From contig DGEQ01000064.1 of NCBI GenBank assembly GCA_002386045.1, positions 1 through 20,620 on the forward strand: 20,620 bases of DNA, read 5' to 3'. Each line of letters opens with the position of its first letter. Positions within the stretch are counted from its first letter, which is position 1. The stretch is from Hungateiclostridiaceae bacterium UBA3922 (GTDB taxonomy: Bacteria; Bacillota; Clostridia; Acetivibrionales; DTU013). A program made the translations under genes and the position numbers. The notes under the pieces are model-generated. The model did no database searches. It had not been told where the DNA came from and saw only the letters and a list, made by a program, of their open reading frames with translations. Below are positions 13,579-20,620 of the stretch, one piece after another.

Positions 13579-14316
13579 ATGGGACACTTGCTCAGGATCA
13601 CATTCCTCGGACTGTTTTCAGGTATTGCCGGGACCGGCATCGGCGGTCTTTCGGCCTTTCTGATCTCAAGGACCAGCAACCGTGCCATGAGTACCATACT
13701 GGAGTTTTCAGCCGGACTGATGACTTCGGTGGTATGCTTCGAACTGCTGCCGGAGGCATTCAGGCTGGGAGGGACGCTTTTCACGTTTGCAGGCACGATC
13801 ACCGGCATCCTCACGGTCCTCATCATCGAGAGCATCCTGAAAAAGTCCCGGGTCCTGGCCAAAGGCAAAGACACCGGACTGCTGCGGGCCGGCATCCTTA
13901 TGGCGATAGCCATCGCCATGCACAACTTCCCGGAAGGGTTCGCAGTAGGTTCGGGTTTCGAAGCTTCCACCCGCCTCGGCCTGACGATCACGGCCGTGAT
14001 AATCATCCACGACATCCCGGAAGGGATAGCCATGGCCGTGCCCATGAGAGCGGGCGGTTTTTCAAAGCTCCGTGCCTTTGCATATACGATACTTTCAGGC
14101 GTGCCGATGGGTCTCGGAGCGTTGCTTGGCGCGGCGCTCGGATCCGTTTCCGACGGCCTGACCGCCGCCTGCCTTGGTTTTGCCGGCGGTGCCATGCTTT
14201 ATATAATTTACGGCGAACTGGTCCCCGAATCGAAGCGCCTTTATCTCGGAAGGCTGTCTTCACTGGCAAATGTTTGGGGCATATTATGTGGTATAATAAT
14301 ATCGATCCACAATTAA
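13579..14316 (+). CDS. ZIP-family divalent metal transporter
   Basis: 245 residues, hydrophobic throughout with about eight membrane segments. The two metal-site signatures are present: HNFPEG (115-120) and HDIPEG (144-149), in the positions of TM4 and TM5. Together with ELLPEA near 55-60 and the closing YGELVPESKR this fits the ZupT/GufA-type bacterial ZIP group, which imports Zn2+ and other divalent cations. The ATG follows GGAGG by five bases. The His-rich cytoplasmic loop of some ZIPs is replaced by a short KKSRVLAKGKD loop. The Sua5 gene starts 46 nt downstream, so co-transcription is likely. Substrate cannot be told from sequence. Confidence 0.92.
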   Translation: MGHLLRITFLGLFSGIAGTGIGGLSAFLISRTSNRAMSTILEFSAGLMTSVVCFELLPEAFRLGGTLFTFAGTITGILTVLIIESILKKSRVLAKGKDTGLLRAGILMAIAIAMHNFPEGFAVGSGFEASTRLGLTITAVIIIHDIPEGIAMAVPMRAGGFSKLRAFAYTILSGVPMGLGALLGAALGSVSDGLTAACLGFAGGAMLYIIYGELVPESKRLYLGRLSSLANVWGILCGIIISIHN

Positions 14317-14362
14317 CTTCAGCAAACAGCAAAGGAGAAAGCAGAAAAAGGAGTCGCATAGC

Positions 14363-15430
14363 TTGAGGACGCAGATAATAAAGGTAGACACGAATGCCAC
14401 GGACTGGGACAAGCAACTGGACCAGGCTGCGGAAATACTGAGATCGGGAGGCCTGGTCGCCTTCCCCACCGAAACGGTATATGGGCTGGGCGCCAATGCC
14501 CTTGACGAAACGGCTGTCGAAGCCATCTACAGGGCAAAGGGGCGCCCTTCTGATAACCCGCTGATAGTACATATAGCAGATACTGCTGCGGTAAAGGACC
14601 TGGCGGACAATACTCCGCAAACGGCACAGGCGCTGATGGATACTTTCTGGCCAGGCCCGCTCACTCTTATCATGCCCAGGTCCTCCCTCGTGCCTGATAT
14701 AGTCACGGCAGGTCTCGACACCGTCGCTGTCAGGATGCCCTCTCACCCTATAGCATCCGCTCTTATAAAAAAGGCAGGAGTTCCGGTGGCAGCGCCAAGC
14801 GCCAACAGTTCCGGAAAACCAAGCCCGACACTGGCAAAGCACGTCATCGAGGATCTCATGGGAAAGGTCGATGTGATCATAGACGGCGGCAATGCGGAAG
14901 TAGGCGTCGAGTCCACCGTGCTGGACATCACAGTCACTCCGCCGGTCATACTCAGACCCGGCGGAGTCACGCTGGAACAGCTGCAAAGCGTACTGGGAGA
15001 CGTCGTCGGCAGCCCTGTCCCGGATACGGCTGAAATGCCCGGCACCCCGAAATCCCCGGGCATGAAGTACCGGCATTATTCACCAAAAGCGATGATGTTG
15101 CTGGTCGAGGGCGCTCCCGAACAGGTGGCGGCAGAGATAAGCAAAAGAGCGGAGTTGTACTGCAGGGAAGGTACTGCCGTCGGCATCCTCGTTACGGACG
15201 AAACCGCGGCGCTGTATGAACCCTCGCTCTATTCCTGCTGTAAAGTACTTTCCCTGGGCAGCAGGAAAGACCCCAATACGCTCGCCTCGAACCTGTTCCG
15301 CTGCCTCAGGGAATTCGACGAGAAAGGCGTTGAAGTGATCATGGCCGAAACCACCGATGTCAAAGGCATCGGGCAGGCAGTCATGAACAGGCTCATAAAG
15401 GCGGCGGGCGGAAACATAATAAAACTGTGA
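14363..15430 (+). CDS. ywlC: L-threonylcarbamoyladenylate synthase (Sua5/YwlC type)
   Basis: 355 residues. The first step of tRNA t6A formation: makes threonylcarbamoyl-AMP from Thr, bicarbonate and ATP. The YrdC domain (about 12-205) shows GGLVAFPTETVYGLGANAL, KGRPSDNPLIVHI and APSANSSGKPSPT. The long version with a separate C-terminal Sua5 domain (about 240-350) is present, joined by the typical PGMKYRHYSPKA linker. The start is TTG at 14363, nine bases after AAGGAG; no ATG fits the conserved N-terminus. ywlE follows after 44 nt, as in the B. subtilis ywlC-ywlE-rpiB order. Confidence 0.95.
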   Translation: MRTQIIKVDTNATDWDKQLDQAAEILRSGGLVAFPTETVYGLGANALDETAVEAIYRAKGRPSDNPLIVHIADTAAVKDLADNTPQTAQALMDTFWPGPLTLIMPRSSLVPDIVTAGLDTVAVRMPSHPIASALIKKAGVPVAAPSANSSGKPSPTLAKHVIEDLMGKVDVIIDGGNAEVGVESTVLDITVTPPVILRPGGVTLEQLQSVLGDVVGSPVPDTAEMPGTPKSPGMKYRHYSPKAMMLLVEGAPEQVAAEISKRAELYCREGTAVGILVTDETAALYEPSLYSCCKVLSLGSRKDPNTLASNLFRCLREFDEKGVEVIMAETTDVKGIGQAVMNRLIKAAGGNIIKL

Positions 15431-15474
15431 CAGGGCAGAAAAACTGCAACTATATTTTTTTCAGGAGAGCGATC

Positions 15475-15924
15475 ATGAAGAAGATCCTGTTCGTTTGCAC
15501 TGGCAATACCTGCAGGAGTCCGATGGCAGCGGCGCTGTTCAACCGCCTGGCGGCAGCGTCCGGCATCGGCTATGAGGCAGCTTCTGCCGGACTGGCGGCC
15601 ACAGAAGGCAGTCCTGCCTCTGCCAGCGCGATAAAGGCAATGGAAGGATATCCGGGTGCCGACCTGTCATGCCATACGTCGAGGAGGCTGACTTACGCCG
15701 ATATAAAGGAAGCCAGCCTGGTACTGACAATGGAAAGGGCCCACAGGCAGTACATACTGTCGATGTACCCGGAAGCGCATCAAAAAGTTTTCACTTTGAA
15801 AGAATATGTCTATGGCGCCGACGGCGACATAACCGATCCGTACGGCGGGGATGAAGCAGTATACAGGCATTGCGCCGGAATACTATCAAAGGCTGTCGAA
15901 AAACTTGCAGAAAAGTTAAAATAA
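15475..15924 (+). CDS. ywlE: low-molecular-weight phosphatase, probable protein-arginine phosphatase YwlE
   Basis: 149 residues. ATG 15475 follows AGGAG by seven bases and gives the family start MKKILFVCTGNTCRSPMA. The P-loop is C8-TGNTC-R14-S; Thr12 matches the residue that gives B. subtilis YwlE its phosphoarginine preference (tyrosine phosphatases have a bulkier residue). The general acid is D121 in DPYGG. KVFTLKEYVYGADGDITDPY is close to the YwlE sequence. YwlE counters the McsB arginine kinase in stress-protein control; McsB is not in this window. Cytoplasmic. Second in the Sua5-to-wecB run. Confidence 0.93.
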   Translation: MKKILFVCTGNTCRSPMAAALFNRLAAASGIGYEAASAGLAATEGSPASASAIKAMEGYPGADLSCHTSRRLTYADIKEASLVLTMERAHRQYILSMYPEAHQKVFTLKEYVYGADGDITDPYGGDEAVYRHCAGILSKAVEKLAEKLK

Positions 15925-15983
15925 TCGATAGCGCTTTGACTTTGGAATATCGATAATATAAAATTGAATAGGAGGTTGGTACT

Positions 15984-16442
15984 ATGTTGGCTATAGCAAG
16001 CGATCACGCTGGCTTTGGCCTTAAATGCGAGATAATAAAGCATCTGGAAGAGATCGGTGTTCCGTTCGAGGATTTTGGTACATGCGACGGCACTACTTCC
16101 GTGGATTACCCCGATTACGGGCTCAAGGTAGCCGAAGCGGTGGCTTCAGGCACCCACGACCGCGGTATCATAATCTGCGGGACAGGTATCGGAATATCCA
16201 TAGCAGCCAACAAGGTCCCGGGCATCCGGGCTGCTTTGTGTACCGATACATACATGGCCAGGATGAGCCGGGAGCACAACGATGCAAATATTCTCGCCCT
16301 TGGGGCAAGAGTTCTGGGCGTGGGCCTTGCGGTCGAAATAGTCGATACCTGGCTGAACGCCCCTTTTTTGGGCGGGAGACACAAGCAGAGAGTGGACAAG
16401 TTCTGCGCCATCGAGAAAAAATATTCCAAAACCCATACCTAA
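15984..16442 (+). CDS. rpiB: ribose-5-phosphate isomerase B
   Basis: 152 residues; interconverts ribulose-5-phosphate and ribose-5-phosphate in the pentose phosphate pathway. RpiB/LacAB hallmarks: SDHAGF (6-11), VDYPDYG (40-46), catalytic Cys65 in GIIICGTGIGISIAANK, and SREHNDANILALGAR with His98. Length is typical. AGGAGG eight bases before the ATG. It lies 59 nt after ywlE and 15 nt before upp, supplying ribose phosphate for PRPP, the co-substrate of Upp. A LacA/LacB galactose-6-phosphate isomerase is less likely given the neighbours. The intergenic TTGACT and TAAAAT are too close to the ribosome binding site to be a convincing promoter. Confidence 0.96.
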   Translation: MLAIASDHAGFGLKCEIIKHLEEIGVPFEDFGTCDGTTSVDYPDYGLKVAEAVASGTHDRGIIICGTGIGISIAANKVPGIRAALCTDTYMARMSREHNDANILALGARVLGVGLAVEIVDTWLNAPFLGGRHKQRVDKFCAIEKKYSKTHT

Positions 16443-16457
16443 CCGGAGGTGCTGCTA

Positions 16458-17087
16458 ATGGAAAAGGTTTTCGTATTCGATCATCCGCTGATACAGCACA
16501 AGATCTCTATGCTGAGGGACAAGAACACGAACGTCAAGGAATTCAGGGAACTGGTCTGTGAAATATCCATGCTCATGGGATATGAAGTCACGAGGAACAT
16601 GCCTCTTAAGGAGGTTGAAATAGAGACGCCTGTGGGTATAGCAAAAACAAAGGTCATATCCGGCAAGAAGCTGGGGCTTGTCCCGATACTCAGGGCTGGC
16701 CTGGGAATGGTGGACGGGATGCTGAGCCTGCTTCCGATGGCCAAGGTCGGCCATATAGGGCTTTACCGCGATCCCGAAACGCTGGAGCCGGTCGAATACT
16801 ACTGCAAACTTCCCGTCGACGCCCACGAACGCGAAATCGTGGTGCTCGATCCGATGCTCGCCACAGGCGGTTCAGCTTCCGCAGCGATAAAATTCATAAA
16901 GGAAAAAGGCGTTTCAAGCATAAAACTGATGTGCCTGATAGCCGCAAAAGCAGGCATCGAAAGGATAAACAGGGATCATCCCGATGTCGAGATCTACTGC
17001 GCCGCAGTGGATGAGAAGCTCAACGACCACGGCTACATCATCCCCGGCCTGGGCGATGCCGGCGACAGGCTCTTCGGCACCAAGTAA
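16458..17087 (+). CDS. upp: uracil phosphoribosyltransferase
   Basis: 209 residues; converts uracil and PRPP to UMP. ATG 16458 follows GGAGG (16445-16449) by eight bases; the in-frame GTG at 16449 overlaps the site and is rejected. The PRPP loop VVLDPMLATGGSA is at 128-140, and the uracil-binding C-terminus YIIPGLGDAGDRLFGTK is intact. VPILRAGLGMVDGM (75-88) is also typical. Pyrimidine salvage; it pairs functionally with the dCMP deaminase encoded next, but a 96-nt spacer with overlapping hairpins separates the two. Confidence 0.97.
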   Translation: MEKVFVFDHPLIQHKISMLRDKNTNVKEFRELVCEISMLMGYEVTRNMPLKEVEIETPVGIAKTKVISGKKLGLVPILRAGLGMVDGMLSLLPMAKVGHIGLYRDPETLEPVEYYCKLPVDAHEREIVVLDPMLATGGSASAAIKFIKEKGVSSIKLMCLIAAKAGIERINRDHPDVEIYCAAVDEKLNDHGYIIPGLGDAGDRLFGTK

Positions 17088-17090
17088 GAC

Positions 17091-17164
17091 CCTGGGTCGG
17101 TTATCCTGTCCCAGGCATGGGGACAGTTCTCAGAAATATGTCCCGTTTCTGAGGGGTCAGAAAT
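17091..17164. repeat. overlapping, mutually exclusive inverted repeats between upp and comEB
   Basis: CCTGGG (17091-17096) with CCCAGG (17110-17115). CTGTCCC (17106-17112) with GGGACAG (17120-17126). GGGACA (17120-17125) with TGTCCC (17139-17144). CTCAGAAA (17129-17136) with TTTCTGAG (17146-17153). TCAGAAAT is repeated at 17130-17137 and 17157-17164. The last two stems interleave as in an H-type pseudoknot. GGGGACAGTTCT (17119-17130) is the exact reverse complement of 2383-2394. Confidence 0.75.
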
Positions 17165-17183
17165 GTTTTGGGGGGGCAATAAA

Positions 17184-17621
17184 ATGAGACCGTCATGGGA
17201 CGAATATTTCATGGAGATAGTCGAACTGGTGAAAAAGAGATCGACTTGTCTCAGGCGCCAGGTGGGGGCGCTGATAGTAAAGGACAAGCGTATACTCGCC
17301 ACCGGATACAATGGAGCACCGGCCGGCTGTAAACACTGCTCCGAAGTAGGCTGCCTCCGCGATAAACTGGGGATACCGTCCGGCCAGCGCCATGAGCTGT
17401 GCAGGGCTATCCACGCGGAACAGAATGCACTGGTACAGGCTGCCTATTCAGGTACCAGCGTGAATGGCGGTACCCTTTATGTCACCCATCAGCCATGCGT
17501 GCTTTGCGCAAAGATGGCAATCAACGCAGGTATCAAAAAGATCGTTTTCAAAGGTGACTACCCCGACGAACTGGCAATGGAACTCCTCCAGGAAGCGGGT
17601 GTAAGAGTGGTCAGAGTATAG
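17184..17621 (+). CDS. comEB: dCMP/deoxycytidylate deaminase family protein
   Basis: 145 residues from ATG 17184, which gives the usual MRPSWDEYFMEI start. An in-frame ATG at 17163 would add seven atypical residues. The ribosome binding site is only a run of G (17170-17176). Zinc deaminase motifs HAEQNAL (77-83) and PCVLC (104-108) supply the catalytic Glu79 and ligands His77, Cys105, Cys108. The insert GCKHC...GCLRD...HELC resembles the second zinc site of ComEB/T4-type dCMP deaminases. It deaminates dCMP to dUMP for thymidylate synthesis. A ribosome binding site for the next gene starts at its stop codon. Confidence 0.93.
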   Translation: MRPSWDEYFMEIVELVKKRSTCLRRQVGALIVKDKRILATGYNGAPAGCKHCSEVGCLRDKLGIPSGQRHELCRAIHAEQNALVQAAYSGTSVNGGTLYVTHQPCVLCAKMAINAGIKKIVFKGDYPDELAMELLQEAGVRVVRV

Positions 17622-17635
17622 GCAGGTGTTTCCTT

Positions 17636-18796
17636 GTGTCAAACATCGCAGAATACGTGATTACATTTGCGCTTGCGTTCATAATATCATTTTCAGCAAC
17701 ACCGATAGCAAGAAGGATCGCTTTCAGGGTCGGCGGGGTCGACATCCCGAAAGACGACCGTAGAATGCATAGTAAGCCTATAGCCCTGATGGGCGGGCTT
17801 GCCATTATCTGTGGCTTCATCATTTCGCTTGCCTTCGACCTGGCAACAGCGTCGAACATCGTAACCCCGGGCAGGGAAATACTGGGACTGGCATCGGGCA
17901 TCGCCATCATAGTGGTGATGGGCATCCTCGACGACATAAAGACTCTGAAAGCATGGGCAAAACTCCTGTTCCAGGTGGCGGCCGCCATATGCACGGTAGC
18001 CATTTCGGGGACAAGGATATCGTACGTGACCAATCCCTTTGGCCCGGACAGGTATATAGAACTCAGCGAGTATGTATCGATACCGCTGACCATCATATGG
18101 ATAGTCGGCATCACCAATGCCATCAACCTGATCGACGGCCTTGACGGTCTTGCAGCAGGCATTTCATCGATATCATCGCTTTCCCTTTTCTTCGTCACGC
18201 TGCTGAGGACAGACCTGGAACCGTCAAAGGCAGTATATATCGCGCTGGTCACTGCAGCACTGGCAGGTTCGACGCTGGGATTCCTCCCGTTCAATTTCAA
18301 CCCGGCGAAAATATTCCTGGGCGAAACGGGAGCGGCATTTCTCGGGTTCACGCTGGGCGTCGTCTCGATCCAGGGCGTGATGAAATCATACGCCGCGATA
18401 TCGATAGTGATACCATTGCTGGTGCTGGGCCTGCCGCTGTTCGACACGGTGTTTGCGATAGTAAGGAGGATCTTTGCCCGGAGGCCTATAATGCAGGCTG
18501 ACAGGGGACATCTTCACCACAGGCTGATGGATATGGGCCTGAGCCAGAGGCAGTCCGTCCTGGTGCTGTATTCCGCCAGTGCGACACTGGGCCTTTGCGC
18601 TATCGTACTCGCCGACAGGGGCGCTTTGAGCGCGGTCGTCATGCTCCTTGCTGCAGCAGTATTCGTCATAGGCGGTGCGAGGTATATAAATGACCGCGGA
18701 CTGGCGGACAGCGGGAAAATCGCCGAAAACACCGGTTCTAATCCGTCAGCCCCTGAAAATGAGATCAATAAACATTCAGATGGAGTAATGAAATGA
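17636..18796 (+). CDS. undecaprenyl-phosphate sugar-phosphate transferase (WecA/TagO type)
   Basis: 386 residues with about 10-11 membrane segments. The family transfers GlcNAc-1-phosphate from UDP-GlcNAc to undecaprenyl phosphate, starting teichoic acid or other surface polymers. Motifs: DDRRMHSKPIALMGG (40-54), the catalytic DD (99-100, GILDD), NAINLIDGLDGLA (161-173) and HLHHR (292-296). The conserved FLGD(T/S)G motif reads FLGETG with Glu230 (codon 18323-18325), a change at a position of a conserved active-site Asp. GTG start seven bases after AGGTG. A hydrophilic tail of about 35 residues ends the protein. It overlaps wecB by four bases (ATGA). Confidence 0.92.
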   Translation: MSNIAEYVITFALAFIISFSATPIARRIAFRVGGVDIPKDDRRMHSKPIALMGGLAIICGFIISLAFDLATASNIVTPGREILGLASGIAIIVVMGILDDIKTLKAWAKLLFQVAAAICTVAISGTRISYVTNPFGPDRYIELSEYVSIPLTIIWIVGITNAINLIDGLDGLAAGISSISSLSLFFVTLLRTDLEPSKAVYIALVTAALAGSTLGFLPFNFNPAKIFLGETGAAFLGFTLGVVSIQGVMKSYAAISIVIPLLVLGLPLFDTVFAIVRRIFARRPIMQADRGHLHHRLMDMGLSQRQSVLVLYSASATLGLCAIVLADRGALSAVVMLLAAAVFVIGGARYINDRGLADSGKIAENTGSNPSAPENEINKHSDGVMK

Positions 18797-19941
18797 AAAA
18801 GCTGAAAGTAATGCCCGTATTCGGCACAAGGCCGGACGCGGTGAAAATGGCGCCGCTGGTCAGGGAGCTCGAGAAACATCCCGGGATCGTAACGGTCGTG
18901 TGCGTGACCGCCCAGCACAGGCAGATGCTGGACCAGGTCCTCGATATATTCCGCATAGAGCCCGATATCGACCTCGACGTCATGCTTGACCGGCAGACGC
19001 TGGAGCAGGTGGCCGCACGGACCCTGGAAAGGCTCTCGATAGTCCTGGACAAAGAGAAACCGGATATGGTGCTCGTACACGGGGACACTTCCACGTGTTT
19101 CATATCAGCACTGGCCGCATTTTACAAAAAAATACCCGTCGGCCACGTCGAAGCCGGCCTGAGGACCTTCGACAAGTACTCCCCCTTCCCGGAGGAGATG
19201 AACAGGAAACTCACGGCAGCTTTGGCAGACCTCCATTTCGCTCCAACGACTTCAAACAGGGCCAACCTTCTGAATGAAGGCATAAACCCTGACAAAATAT
19301 ACGTAACGGGCAATACCGTCATTGACGCGATGCAGACCACCGTCAGGGAGGATTACGTTTTCAGCAGCAAAGAACTTCGCAGCATAGACATGGAGGGCAA
19401 ACGGGTCATCGCCGTGACCGCTCACAGGCGCGAAAACCTCGGCCGCCCGCTGGAGCAGATATGCCACGCCCTGAACGACATCACCGCCGAATATGACGAC
19501 GTATGCGTGATATATGCCGTGCACCTCAACCCGGCGGTCCGCGAGACGGCATTCAGCATACTCGGATCGAACCCGAAGGTCCACCTTATCGATCCGCTTG
19601 ACGTCCAGGATATGCACAACCTGATGGCCAGGTCATACATCGTTATGACAGATTCCGGCGGCCTGCAGGAAGAGGCGCCCGCCCTGGGCAAGCCGGTGCT
19701 GGTGCTGAGAAAGGAAACCGAGCGGCCTGAGGCTGTTGAAGCCGGCACTGTCAAGCTGGCCGGAATCGAACGGGAAAAAATAAAAGCCCTCGCCTCGCAG
19801 CTCCTTGACGACCCTGCCGAGTACGAGAAAATGGCAAAGGCCGTAAATCCTTACGGCGACGGCAAAGCCTCGGAAAGGATAGTAAAAGCGGTCCTCTATG
19901 AATTTGGCATATCAGGTGAAAAACCGGACGAATTCAGATGA
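18793..19941 (+). CDS. wecB: UDP-N-acetylglucosamine 2-epimerase (non-hydrolysing)
   Basis: 382 residues; interconverts UDP-GlcNAc and UDP-ManNAc in the cytoplasm, giving the second sugar for TagO/WecA-started polymers. Start FGTRPDAVKMAPLV, HGDTS with D98, GHVEAGLRT with E120, FPEEMNR with E134, TAHRREN with H211, and DSGGLQEEAPALGKPVLVLR with KETERPEAV are all intact; D98, E120, E134 and H211 align with the active-site residues of E. coli WecB. The ATG overlaps the preceding stop as ATGA, so translation is coupled to the transferase. Last gene of the run, closed by a strong terminator. Confidence 0.97.
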   Translation: MKKLKVMPVFGTRPDAVKMAPLVRELEKHPGIVTVVCVTAQHRQMLDQVLDIFRIEPDIDLDVMLDRQTLEQVAARTLERLSIVLDKEKPDMVLVHGDTSTCFISALAAFYKKIPVGHVEAGLRTFDKYSPFPEEMNRKLTAALADLHFAPTTSNRANLLNEGINPDKIYVTGNTVIDAMQTTVREDYVFSSKELRSIDMEGKRVIAVTAHRRENLGRPLEQICHALNDITAEYDDVCVIYAVHLNPAVRETAFSILGSNPKVHLIDPLDVQDMHNLMARSYIVMTDSGGLQEEAPALGKPVLVLRKETERPEAVEAGTVKLAGIEREKIKALASQLLDDPAEYEKMAKAVNPYGDGKASERIVKAVLYEFGISGEKPDEFR

Positions 19942-19996
19942 AACACCGGCAATACGATCGAAATACCGGTCGGTTGGAATATCGGTCGGATCCAAC

Positions 19997-20028
19997 AAAA
20001 AACCGGCAGGATCCCATGCCGGTTTTTT
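19997..20028. terminator. bidirectional terminator between wecB and the minus-strand gene
   Basis: AAAAAACCGGCA (19997-20008), loop GGATCCCA, TGCCGGTTTTTT (20017-20028). The A-run on the left makes it work in both directions for the convergent genes. Just upstream are two loose copies of ATA(C/T)CGGTCGG. Confidence 0.9.
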
Positions 20029-20074
20029 TATTGGTCACTGACCGGTTATTGGCTTTTTGCCGCTGTCGTATCTG

Positions 20075-20620
20075 TCACCCGCTTCCGTCATCTGCCGGAT
20101 CGCCGTTCCCGTCAGCCGGCGTATCCGCTTTCACATGTTCATGGTTGTACAGGTGATCCATGCAGTACTCATAGTCACCCTCGCAGTCCACGCAGTACCG
20201 GAAGTCCATCTTCCTGTCCTCCACGTCCGTAATGCCGCAGATCGTGCACCGGTGCATCACGTGTATCTTCGGTATCTTCTCCTTGAATTCCTTCTGGTTC
20301 ATATAGGCCTTGCGGTTGAACCGGATCCTGTAATAGATGTCTTTCCAGAAAAACAGGATGAAGTTGACCGCAGAACCAAGCACCGTGATAAGGCCGACGA
20401 TCGGCATCAGGGCAAATGTGAACACAAGCCCGGCTGCATAAAACAGGGCGAGGTATTTAATCTTCACCGGGAAGAAGAAGAAAATCATGATCTGGTAGTT
20501 CGGGAACAGGTATGCAAAGGCGAATATCAGTGAAAGGTTGAGGAACGTGGAAGTCCCCAGTCCGCCAAGGAAAGCTCCGGCGATGGTCCCAAGCACCCCG
20601 ATGAAATAGTACACGTTGAA
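20075..20620 (-). CDS. C-terminal part of a rhomboid-like multi-pass membrane protein with zinc-type tail
   Basis: The frame stays open to the window edge (FNVYYFIGVLG...), so the start lies beyond it; 181 residues are visible. About four hydrophobic segments include YYFIGVLGTIAGAFLGG, FLNLSLIFAFAYLFP and ALMPIVGLITVLGSAVNFIL. The YYFIGVLGTIAGAFLGG/LNLSLIFAFAYLFPN pattern resembles rhomboid-fold membrane proteins of Clostridia; the Gly-x-Ser and His catalytic residues are not evident in this part. The cytoplasmic tail holds CTIC, YCVDC, YCMDHLYNHEH, a possible zinc-binding module, followed by an Asp/Gly-rich end. Function unknown. Confidence 0.7.
   Translation of the reverse strand, partial: FNVYYFIGVLGTIAGAFLGGLGTSTFLNLSLIFAFAYLFPNYQIMIFFFFPVKIKYLALFYAAGLVFTFALMPIVGLITVLGSAVNFILFFWKDIYYRIRFNRKAYMNQKEFKEKIPKIHVMHRCTICGITDVEDRKMDFRYCVDCEGDYEYCMDHLYNHEHVKADTPADGNGDPADDGSG

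Noticed and set aside
14003..15076. 357-aa minus-strand frame opposite the ZIP and Sua5 genes
   Set aside because: Spans two well-supported plus-strand genes and shows no domain.
15936..15964. TTGACT-17-TAAAAT as a promoter for rpiB
   Set aside because: The predicted start (near 15971) falls within the AGGAGG ribosome binding site at 15970-15975, so the RNA would lack a usable leader. The flanking ATCGATA/TATCGAT repeat is only 7 bp.

Overview
The window looks like a chromosomal housekeeping region of a Clostridia-type Firmicute. The evidence is a large SRP RNA with an Alu domain, strong GGAGG ribosome binding sites, sigma-A promoters, and a gene order (prfA ... Sua5, ywlE, rpiB, upp, comEB, wecA-type, wecB) that parallels the B. 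subtilis ywl-upp neighbourhood. Coding regions are about half G+C with frequent AGG (Arg) and ATA (Ile) codons, as in the Acetivibrio/Ruminiclostridium side of the class. I cannot name a species. No transposase, phage, tRNA, rRNA or CRISPR array was found.

Layout. 1-1701: C-terminal part of a large exported protein (Ig-like, carbohydrate-binding-like and degenerate phosphoesterase-like modules). 1879-3547 (minus): a membrane-anchored protein of unknown function whose linker is built from iterated GGACNGTCC palindromes, and galU. 3927-5673: two tandem RMD1/YagE-family membrane proteins. 5674-6580: spacer holding a terminator, the SRP RNA gene with its promoter and terminator, and a degenerate 20-bp tandem repeat. 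6581-9625: dnaX, ybaB, recR, closed by a terminator. 9626-10226: AT-rich spacer with nested inverted repeats and a near-consensus promoter. 10227-11890: a DUF2089-type zinc-ribbon/HTH regulator followed by a SHOCT-like/DUF4097 (YvlB/LiaX-like) protein. 12281-13360: prfA, without prmC beside it. 13579-14316: a ZIP metal transporter. 14363-19941: a tightly packed run of Sua5, ywlE, rpiB, upp, comEB, WecA/TagO-like transferase and wecB, closed by a bidirectional terminator. 20075-20620 (minus): C-terminal part of a multi-pass rhomboid-like membrane protein with a zinc-type tail.

How the genes work together. dnaX/ybaB/recR is the common replication-recombination cluster. The Sua5-to-wecB run joins tRNA t6A formation, protein-arginine dephosphorylation, pentose phosphate isomerisation, pyrimidine salvage and the first steps of undecaprenyl-linked surface polymer synthesis. 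galU supplies UDP-glucose for related envelope chemistry. The DUF2089/DUF4097 pair resembles an envelope-stress module: both proteins carry the same short C- or N-terminal helical motif.

Most unusual signals: a chain of overlapping, mutually exclusive hairpins between upp and comEB (17091-17164) that shares an exact 12-mer with the linker repeats at 2130-2414; the Asp-to-Glu change in the conserved FLGD motif of the WecA-like transferase; the structured AT-rich island 9640-10226; and the 20-bp tandem repeat before dnaX. None is proof of a new system.
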